A stretch of DNA of 7,475 nt from CAZJOD01 sp964547525 (GTDB lineage: Bacteria; Bacillota; Clostridia; JAAYHZ01), in assembly GCA_964547525.1 (NCBI GenBank), contig CAZJOD010000175.1, positions 1 through 7,475 of the forward strand. The letters are read 5' to 3'. This document shows, piece by piece, positions 1 through 4,668 of this stretch. The position numbers and the translations under genes are program-made. Position 1 is the first letter of the stretch. The number at the start of each line of letters is the position of its first letter. Below the pieces are notes generated by a model, which saw nothing but the letters and a program-made list of their open reading frames with translations, was not told the origin of the DNA and did not search any database.

Positions 1-3
1 GAT

Positions 4-10
4 TCACCTT
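4..10 (-). promoter_or_regulatory. Possible ribosome binding site of a gene starting beyond the left edge
   Basis: On the minus strand these bases read AAGGTGA, a reasonable Shine-Dalgarno core, at the very edge of the window and about 35 bases past the likely start point of the leftward promoter at 49-77. A start codon would lie just outside the window, so no coding sequence can be called. The inference rests on the promoter plus this short motif. Confidence 0.35.
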
Positions 11-48
11 TTATTATAATTTTATATAATTTCCATTTAATATTGTTC

Positions 49-77
49 ATTATAATAATTAGACCATTTTATGTCAA
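49..77 (-). promoter_or_regulatory. Consensus sigma-A promoter pointing left out of the window
   Basis: On the minus strand a perfect TTGACA (-35, positions 77-72) is followed by 17 bases and a perfect TATAAT (-10, positions 54-49). The predicted transcript would start near position 42 and run off the left edge. A 9-bp AT dyad (TTTTATATA, three bases, TATATAAAA; 91-111) lies immediately upstream and could act as an AT-rich UP-like element. This promoter is divergent from the DUF624 gene. The match is exact, but function is inferred from sequence only. Confidence 0.75.
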
Positions 78-160
78 GGCATTTAGTATATTTTATATAT
101 TATATATAAAATTTATGTGAACACTATTTTTATTCCAAATATATTTCATATGATGTAATA

Positions 161-201
161 CCCTTCGTGGATTTCGGTTAGTTTTTTTTACCACCTTCGG
201 G
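161..201. other. Unexplained GC-rich inverted repeat between two divergent promoters
   Basis: CCC (161-163) and GTGG (167-170) can pair with GGG (199-201) and CCAC (191-194), leaving an internal loop of TTC against CTTC. The apical part contains a T8 run (182-189). CCTTCG also occurs twice as a direct repeat (162-167 and 194-199). The element stands out from very AT-rich surroundings. It lies upstream of both predicted transcription starts (about 42 leftward and about 294 rightward), so it is not an obvious leader RNA for either and may be a DNA-level control site. No known family is recognised. Confidence 0.35.
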
Positions 202-243
202 ATAGTAACACCATGCAAAAACTCTATGATACGTATGATAAAT

Positions 244-271
244 ATGCTATACTTTTTATTGAAAATAGCAT
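244..271. promoter_or_regulatory. Operator-like inverted repeat straddling the -35 box
   Basis: ATGCTAT (244-250) and ATAGCAT (265-271) form perfect 7-bp arms 14 bases apart. The -35 hexamer of the DUF624 promoter (259-264) sits in the gap. A regulator bound here would compete with RNA polymerase. No regulator family is recognised from the sequence. Confidence 0.35.
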
Positions 272-287
272 TTCTATACTATATAAT
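259..287 (+). promoter_or_regulatory. Promoter of the DUF624 gene
   Basis: TTGAAA (259-264), a 17-base spacer and a perfect TATAAT (282-287) form a good sigma-A promoter. Transcription would begin near 294, giving a leader of about 32 bases that holds the AAAGGAG ribosome binding site (311-317) of the downstream gene. Confidence 0.75.
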
Positions 288-325
288 GAATTAAGCGAAA
301 TCTTGTACAAAAAGGAGATAGTAAT

Positions 326-1255
326 ATGCCCGGCATATTCGGATTGTTTGATTTTACAAAACCGGGAAAAGGTGTTGAAAAAGATGCACCTTCTAAAGCC
401 CGCTTTTTAATATTTTTAGAGATATTTTTCAGAAAGTTCTGGAATTTGATAAAAATAAACTTCATGTTCTTTTTATTTAACATACCCGCTTTTATAATAG
501 GATTTTTTATTTCATATTTAATAATGCCTCAGGGTTTGATCCCTTTGGAAAACCAATTGGTAACCGCAGAATATGCCGCAATAGGCGAGGTGTACTTTCG
601 TTTTATAATCGGATTGATTTTTTGTGTTATACCAATTGTAACCGTAGGACCTTTTCAATGCGGGTTCACATATATTCTGCGAAATTATGCCAAAGAAGAG
701 CATGCGTTTATTTGGGGAGATTTTAAAGAGCATGCTAAAAACAATAGAAAACAAGCTTTAGCGGTATCCATTATAGATCTGATATTATTATGCATTATTT
801 TATTTGCACTTTCGTTTTATTATACTCAGGATTCATCCGTTGCATCTTTTATTTTTGGGATAGTATGTGTAGGATTAGTGATATTTTTTATGATGCATAT
901 TTTTATATACCCTATGCTTGTAACATTTCATGTAACACTAAAGCAGCTTTATACCAATTGTTTTAAATTTGCTTTATTTAAATTTCTACCGAATACCGTG
1001 ATTTTAATCATATGCGGCTTGGTAACTTTATTACCTTTTATCATACCGGTGTACGGGTATGTTATCGGATCGATTCTTCTTATATTAATAACTTTGAGTT
1101 TTACCGGTTTGTTGACTAATTTTTACGCTTACCCTCTTTTGAAAAAATATATGATTGACAAAAGGCAAGATATAAATAATCATAATCATGAGGAAGCTTT
1201 ACTCACGGACGATAGTAAAGATGGTGAATCTTCTTTTATTGACTCTGATAAATAA
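326..1255 (+). CDS. DUF624 (YesL-like) multi-spanning membrane protein
   Basis: A 309-residue integral membrane protein. The N-terminal motif FGLFDFTKPGKGV (residues 5-17), followed by a basic stretch and long hydrophobic helices, resembles the DUF624/YesL family. Some members of that family lie near carbohydrate-uptake genes, but no biochemical role is established. About six membrane segments are visible, near residues 45-67, 92-115, 144-166, 172-200, 221-243 and 245-266. There is no cleavable signal peptide. The C-terminal tail (about 275-309) is hydrophilic, with His/Asn and then many Asp, Glu and Ser residues. The ATG at 326 follows AAAGGAG with 8 bases of spacing, so the start is secure. 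The gene has its own promoter (259-287), stands alone, and converges on dapB across a shared terminator. No sugar-transport genes are visible nearby, so its substrate or partner cannot be inferred. The family assignment is fairly firm; the function is unknown. Confidence 0.85.
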   Translation: MPGIFGLFDFTKPGKGVEKDAPSKARFLIFLEIFFRKFWNLIKINFMFFLFNIPAFIIGFFISYLIMPQGLIPLENQLVTAEYAAIGEVYFRFIIGLIFCVIPIVTVGPFQCGFTYILRNYAKEEHAFIWGDFKEHAKNNRKQALAVSIIDLILLCIILFALSFYYTQDSSVASFIFGIVCVGLVIFFMMHIFIYPMLVTFHVTLKQLYTNCFKFALFKFLPNTVILIICGLVTLLPFIIPVYGYVIGSILLILITLSFTGLLTNFYAYPLLKKYMIDKRQDINNHNHEEALLTDDSKDGESSFIDSDK

Positions 1256-1347
1256 ATCGGTTATATGCCGGTTACTACAAAATATGTATACGGTAAAACC
1301 AATTATTTATTTAAATCTATTATATCAAAATTATGATATGAAAAATC

Positions 1348-1378
1348 AAAAAAACCGTTCAATGACGGTTTTTTTATT
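1348..1378. terminator. Bidirectional intrinsic terminator between convergent genes
   Basis: An A-run leading into AACCGT (arm about 1348-1358) pairs with ACGGTT leading into a T-run (1365-1375), around a TCAATG loop that may close further by a T-G pair. The T-run follows the stem on the plus strand, and the A-run gives the matching T-run on the minus strand. It can therefore end both the DUF624 transcript (+) and the asd-dapA-dapB transcript (-). It lies about 11 bases beyond the dapB stop codon. Confidence 0.88.
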
Positions 1379-1388
1379 ATTATTTAGT

Positions 1389-2144
1389 TTATAATGTAAA
1401 AATGTCTTGCATATTATACAAACCCGCAGGTTTTCCCGCCATAAACTTTGCAGCTTTAATGGCTCCGGTTGCGAATATTTCTTTTGACGTTGCCTGATGC
1501 TTAAGCTCGATCACTTCATCTAAACCGGCAAAAATTACACTATGCTCACCAACTATTGTACCGCCTCTCATAGCATGTATACCGATTTCAAATTTATCTC
1601 TCTTTTTACGTACGGAGTGGCGATCATAAATATAGTTCATTGGTGTCATTACAGATTCATTTATTGCATCGGCGATAGCTAGTGCCGTTCCTGAAGGAGC
1701 ATCTATTTTCTGATTATGATGTTTCTCTATAATTTCCACATCATAATTACCTTCGAGAACCGCCGCAGCTTTTCTGACCATTGATATTAATAAATTAACA
1801 CCTAATGACATGTTAGCCGAATAAAACACACCTGTTGAAGCGGATGCTTTTTTTAAAGCTTCTTTATGCTTGTCCGTTAAACCGGTGGTGGCAACAACTA
1901 CCGGCGTGTTCGTCTTAGTACAATATTCTAAAAGACCTTCCAGCGCACTTGGGTTACTAAAGTCCACAGCAACATCGAATTGCCCTTCAATCAAATTAAA
2001 ACTCTTGTATACCGGATAATCCAAAAGCTTCTTGTCAAATATATCGCATCCTGCCTCAACCTTTATAAGCGGGTCATCAGCACAAATTCTACTAATGACC
2101 TGCCCCATTTTTCCGTTACAACCTGATAAAAGAAGTTTAATCAT
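1389..2144 (-). CDS. dapB: 4-hydroxy-tetrahydrodipicolinate reductase
   Basis: A cytoplasmic enzyme of 251 residues, normal for the family. It reduces the DapA product with NAD(P)H to tetrahydrodipicolinate, in the diaminopimelate/lysine pathway. The N-terminal Rossmann nucleotide-binding loop is SGCNGKMGQ (residues 7-15). The signature EKHHNQKIDAPSGTA (140-154) holds the expected catalytic His142 and Lys146, and the Gly-Thr pair that grips the substrate carboxylate. GIHAMRGGTIVGEH (188-201) is the conserved C-terminal-domain segment. The ATG at 2144 follows the dapA stop codon by only 8 bases, and its ribosome site (GAGGTAGGA) overlaps that stop, so the two genes are probably translationally coupled. 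It is the last gene of the operon and would share lysine riboswitch control. No key residue is missing. Identification is firm. Confidence 0.97.
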   Translation of the reverse strand: MIKLLLSGCNGKMGQVISRICADDPLIKVEAGCDIFDKKLLDYPVYKSFNLIEGQFDVAVDFSNPSALEGLLEYCTKTNTPVVVATTGLTDKHKEALKKASASTGVFYSANMSLGVNLLISMVRKAAAVLEGNYDVEIIEKHHNQKIDAPSGTALAIADAINESVMTPMNYIYDRHSVRKKRDKFEIGIHAMRGGTIVGEHSVIFAGLDEVIELKHQATSKEIFATGAIKAAKFMAGKPAGLYNMQDIFTL

Positions 2145-2152
2145 TTCCTACC

Positions 2153-3031
2153 TCATAATAATCCGTATTTTCTGGCGGCAGCCGCTAATTTATCTTCGTT
2201 CGCAGGTAGCATATCTACCAATGGCATACGACATTTTCCGCAATCAAAACCGATATATGACATTGCTTTTTTTACCGGAACCGGATTTACCTCCACAAAC
2301 AATGATTCTGCAAAAGGTAATATTTTATAATATAGTTCTCTGGCTGTCTTCATGTCCTCTCTTAACCAGCTTTTAACCATGTTACTTACATCGTTTGGTA
2401 TAACATTGGATGCAACCGATATAACGCCCTTTCCTCCTATTGCCATCAATTGGAGAACTTCGGTATCATTGCCTGAATAGACTGCAAAATCATCATGAAC
2501 ATACGATATTACATTTGCAGCTTGCAGCAGATTACATTCCTTCAGCCCGACTATATTTTCGATTTTAGATAATGATTGTACCGTTTTGGGATCAATATTC
2601 AAACCGGTTCTGGTGGGAACATTATATAAAATCATAGGTATGTCAATTGATGATGCAATGAGTTTAAAGTGCTCATATAAACCGTTTTGTGTTGTTTTGT
2701 TATAATATGGAGTTACCGATAGGATTGCGTCCGCGCCAACCTGCCGAGCCTTCTTACTTAGATATACCGCATGACCTGTATCATTACTTCCGGTACCGGC
2801 TATAACAGGAACCCTCTTTGCAGTTTTCTCCACTACATATTTTATGGTAGCTATGTGCTCTTCATCGGGCATCGTCGATGCTTCTCCTGTAGTTCCACAT
2901 ACTAATAATGCGTCAATCCCGTTATTGATCTGAAAATCGATAATCTGTCCGAATGTTTCAAAATCCACCCCATCATCATTAAAGGGTGTAACCAGTGCCG
3001 TAGCGGCTCCTATAAAAACTTCATTACTCAT
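2153..3031 (-). CDS. dapA: 4-hydroxy-tetrahydrodipicolinate synthase
   Basis: A class I (Schiff-base) aldolase of 292 residues that condenses pyruvate with aspartate semialdehyde, the committed step to diaminopimelate and lysine. It is cytoplasmic and usually tetrameric in this family. Visible active-site elements, numbered from the ATG at 3031, are GTTGEA (46-51), TPYYN (107-111), the catalytic tyrosine in YNVPTRTG (136-143, with Arg141 for substrate binding), and the Schiff-base lysine in GLKEC (Lys164). I chose the ATG at 3031 because GGGAGG lies 8 bases upstream. An in-frame TTG two codons earlier (3037) would leave only 2 bases from that site. The gap from asd is 17 bases and to dapB 8 bases, an operon arrangement. 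The protein looks complete and typical. Confidence 0.97.
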   Translation of the reverse strand: MSNEVFIGAATALVTPFNDDGVDFETFGQIIDFQINNGIDALLVCGTTGEASTMPDEEHIATIKYVVEKTAKRVPVIAGTGSNDTGHAVYLSKKARQVGADAILSVTPYYNKTTQNGLYEHFKLIASSIDIPMILYNVPTRTGLNIDPKTVQSLSKIENIVGLKECNLLQAANVISYVHDDFAVYSGNDTEVLQLMAIGGKGVISVASNVIPNDVSNMVKSWLREDMKTARELYYKILPFAESLFVEVNPVPVKKAMSYIGFDCGKCRMPLVDMLPANEDKLAAAARKYGLL

Positions 3032-3048
3032 CTTCAAAACCTCCCTGT

Positions 3049-4041
3049 TTACATACGCTCCAGCAGCAATTCAGCGATTTGAACAGCGTTTGTTGCGGCG
3101 CCTTTTCTTATATTATCGGCTACAACCCACATATTTAGTCCGTTCTCGACACTTTCATCTCTTCTGATTCTGCCTACAAACACTTCATCCTTATCTTTTA
3201 CATTTATAGCCATCGGATAAATTTTATTTGATACATCATCTTGTACAATAATTCCTTTGCTTTCCGATAACACTTTTCTTAAGTGCGCAATATCAACCGG
3301 TTTCTCACATTCTACATTTATTGATTCACTATGACAATCAAAAACAGGAACACGTACGGTTGTAGCTGTAATCCTCATGTCGGGAACACCTAAAATTTTT
3401 CTGGTTTCATTAACCATTTTCATTTCTTCCTTAGTATATCCGTTATCTAGAAAATCGTCTATATGAGGTAAACAATTATTTGCTATCGGGTGTGGAAACT
3501 TAACAGGCGGTAATCCGGAAAGACCGTTTCTCAAATCGTTATATCCTGCCAGACCTGCTCCTGAAACGGCTTGGTATGTGGAATAAACAACTCTTTTAAT
3601 GCCATACAAATCAAGTATAGGTTTTAAGACTACCACAGCTTGAATTGTAGAACAATTAGGATTAGCAATGATACCCTTGTTTTTTTCTATATCACCCGGG
3701 TTTACTTCAGGCACAACCAAAGGAACACTCGGATCCATTCTCCATGCGCTGCTATTATCTACAACAATACAACCTTTTGATGCAGCAACGGGTGAGTATA
3801 TCTTACTTGTAGAACCACCTGCAGAAAACAATGCTATATCAATTCCCCTGTCAAAGGATGTTTCTGTTAGTTCCTCAACCTGGTATTCTTTATTTTTATA
3901 AGTTATTATGTTTCCCTTTGATTTTGCCGAAGCAAAGAAATATATTTCATCGGCGGGGAAATTCTTTTCCTCTAAAACTTTTAAAAAAGTTCTGCCTACC
4001 ATTCCTGTAGCACCTACTACTGCCAATCTGATTTTTTTCAT
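3049..4041 (-). CDS. asd: Aspartate-semialdehyde dehydrogenase
   Basis: A cytoplasmic enzyme of 330 residues that reduces aspartyl-4-phosphate with NADPH to aspartate semialdehyde, the branch intermediate for lysine, diaminopimelate, threonine and methionine. The N-terminal nucleotide-binding loop is VVGATGMVGR (8-17). The catalytic cysteine is Cys130 in NPNCSTIQ (127-134). STYQAVSGAG (154-163) carries the conserved Gln157, and RVPVFDCHSE (230-239) carries the acid-base His237. Length and motif order match Gram-positive Asd proteins. The ATG at 4041 follows a strong GGAGG with 6 bases of spacing. It is the first gene of the operon with dapA and dapB, behind a long leader with a lysine riboswitch. 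No aspartokinase gene is seen in this operon, so aspartyl phosphate must come from an enzyme encoded elsewhere. Confidence 0.97.
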   Translation of the reverse strand: MKKIRLAVVGATGMVGRTFLKVLEEKNFPADEIYFFASAKSKGNIITYKNKEYQVEELTETSFDRGIDIALFSAGGSTSKIYSPVAASKGCIVVDNSSAWRMDPSVPLVVPEVNPGDIEKNKGIIANPNCSTIQAVVVLKPILDLYGIKRVVYSTYQAVSGAGLAGYNDLRNGLSGLPPVKFPHPIANNCLPHIDDFLDNGYTKEEMKMVNETRKILGVPDMRITATTVRVPVFDCHSESINVECEKPVDIAHLRKVLSESKGIIVQDDVSNKIYPMAINVKDKDEVFVGRIRRDESVENGLNMWVVADNIRKGAATNAVQIAELLLERM

Positions 4042-4149
4042 AATAATCCTCCAATTTATCCCATTTTACTATATACACTAATAAAAACGGTACATTTATT
4101 AATCAATATGAAAACCTGAGGCTGACGAAAATACTCATTGGAATCTACT

Positions 4150-4182
4150 CAAACATAAAGCCGGCAAATGTGCCGGCTTCCG
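4150..4182 (-). terminator. Riboswitch-controlled terminator (expression platform)
   Basis: On the minus strand AAGCCGGCA (4179-4171), a four-base loop and TGCCGGCTT (4166-4158) make a perfect 9-bp GC-rich hairpin, followed by a modest T-rich stretch (TATGTTT). CGGAAG (4182-4177), at the foot of its 5' arm, is complementary to CTTCCG (4215-4210), immediately after the aptamer's closing helix. That pairing would block the terminator. The U-tract is broken, so the terminator may be leaky. Transcription attenuation is inferred, because the asd start codon lies more than 100 bases further on. Confidence 0.72.
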
Positions 4183-4214
4183 TAAATATTGCAATAAAAA
4201 TTTCAGCGTCGGAA

Positions 4215-4380
4215 GATAGCACTCCATCAATTCCATTGATGACAGTCTTAAGGCTGTTAACCTTAACCCCAGAATAAAACGGACGGGACCGCTTTTTCTT
4301 CGGCATTTTTTCCTTTCAACGATCATCATAAAGTTCCGTACTCTCCACTCGTTTACTAATAAAAAATGCGCCTCTATCGT
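4215..4380 (-). promoter_or_regulatory. Lysine riboswitch (L-box) aptamer upstream of asd-dapA-dapB
   Basis: Read on the minus strand, this leader has the L-box hallmarks in order: GATAGAGGCGC at the 5' end, GGAGAGTAC, GTTGAAAGGA, TGCCGAAG, and near the 3' end AAGACTGTC and GGAGTGCTATC. The outer helix pairs GATAG (4378-4374) with CTATC (4219-4215). The first arm pairs GCATTTTTT (4369-4361) with AAAAAATGC (4311-4303). Another arm is closed by AAAAGCGG with CCGTTTT (about 4296-4275), another by TTAAGG with CCTTAA (4266-4248), and the last by CATCAAT with ATTGATG (4241-4225). Five arms around a core is the known lysine aptamer plan. It lies directly upstream of lysine-pathway genes. In this family lysine binding normally lowers expression. 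Confidence 0.93.
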
Positions 4381-4397
4381 TCATTATGATTTTATAC

Positions 4398-4426
4398 ATA
4401 ATATCACTAATAGTATATGATGTCAA
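4398..4426 (-). promoter_or_regulatory. Promoter of the lysine-riboswitch asd-dapA-dapB operon
   Basis: On the minus strand a perfect TTGACA (4426-4421), a 17-base spacer and TATTAT (4403-4398) form a near-consensus sigma-A promoter. The start point would be near 4391, about a dozen bases before the first riboswitch helix. That is the spacing expected for a leader-controlled operon. Confidence 0.82.
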
Positions 4427-4532
4427 ATTTATTTTGTGAAATTGCCCGTAAATATTAATGAAAAAATTTTTACATAAATTAATAAAGTAATCAGAATTAA
4501 TATTTATTTTTTTTATTATTACCCTATTAATT

Positions 4533-4603
4533 AGGCCCGCGGCCGCATCGAGCATCCACAGGCCGGCATACAGTTTTAAAACTAAAGTTTTAAAATGTAT
4601 CCT
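4533..4603 (+). repeat. Dispersed intergenic repeat, copy A (downstream of lon)
   Basis: This 71-base element aligns without gaps to 7404-7474, with about 59 identical positions counted by hand. The first half is GC-rich (AGGCCC, GGCCGCATCGAGC, GGCCGGC) in otherwise very AT-rich DNA, and here contains a GCGGCCGC palindrome (4539-4546). The second half is an AT hairpin: TACA-G-TTTTAAAAC (4569-4582) pairs with GTTTTAAAATGTA (4587-4599), with one unpaired G and a four-base loop. It ends in TGTATCCT. It carries no convincing gene and lies between the lysine operon promoter and the lon terminator. Its family is unknown to me. A small non-autonomous mobile element or a structured-RNA repeat are both possible. 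Confidence 0.8.
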
Positions 4604-4615
4604 ATTTATAAATTC

Positions 4616-4644
4616 AAGGAGCAAACCGGAATGGTTTGCTCCTT
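4616..4644. terminator. Hairpin terminator downstream of lon
   Basis: AAGGAGCAAACC (4616-4627) and GGTTTGCTCCTT (4633-4644) make a perfect 12-bp stem with a five-base loop, 24 bases beyond the lon stop codon. It should end lon transcription. However, the stronger T-run (about 4647-4655) follows the stem on the plus strand. On the minus strand the stem is followed only by a mixed AT stretch, so it may work in both directions or mainly against rightward transcription. Confidence 0.8.
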
Positions 4645-4668
4645 AATTCTTTTTTATAATATTTTTAC

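Noticed and set aside
155..210. T-box-like AGGTGGTA on the minus strand
   Set aside because: The fuller T-box sequence (AGGGTGGNACCGCG) is not matched, there is no specifier stem or terminator, and the leftward promoter lies downstream of it, so it would not be in that leader.
213..410. A 65-codon plus-strand open frame before the DUF624 gene
   Set aside because: It covers that gene's promoter and ribosome binding site, overlaps its start out of frame and lacks its own ribosome site.
1188..1394. A plus-strand open frame overlapping the end of the DUF624 gene
   Set aside because: It is out of frame with that gene, has no ribosome site and reads straight through the bidirectional terminator.
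3032..3037. TTG at 3037 as the start of dapA
   Set aside because: Only two bases separate it from the GGGAGG site. The ATG at 3031 has the normal eight-base spacing and gives the usual N-terminus.
4042..4150. A second, internal promoter just before asd (TTGATT near 4105)
   Set aside because: The best -10 candidates are weak or wrongly spaced, so a promoter cannot be supported against the clear one at 4398-4426.
4135..4329. A 64-codon minus-strand open frame upstream of asd
   Set aside because: It coincides with the lysine riboswitch aptamer and the terminator hairpin. The structured RNA explains the sequence fully.
4316..4624. A 102-codon minus-strand open frame between lon and the lysine operon
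   Set aside because: It runs through repeat copy A, the operon promoter and the first arm of the riboswitch, and has no ribosome binding site of its own. Its start lies inside the lon terminator stem. The frame is a by-product of non-coding elements.
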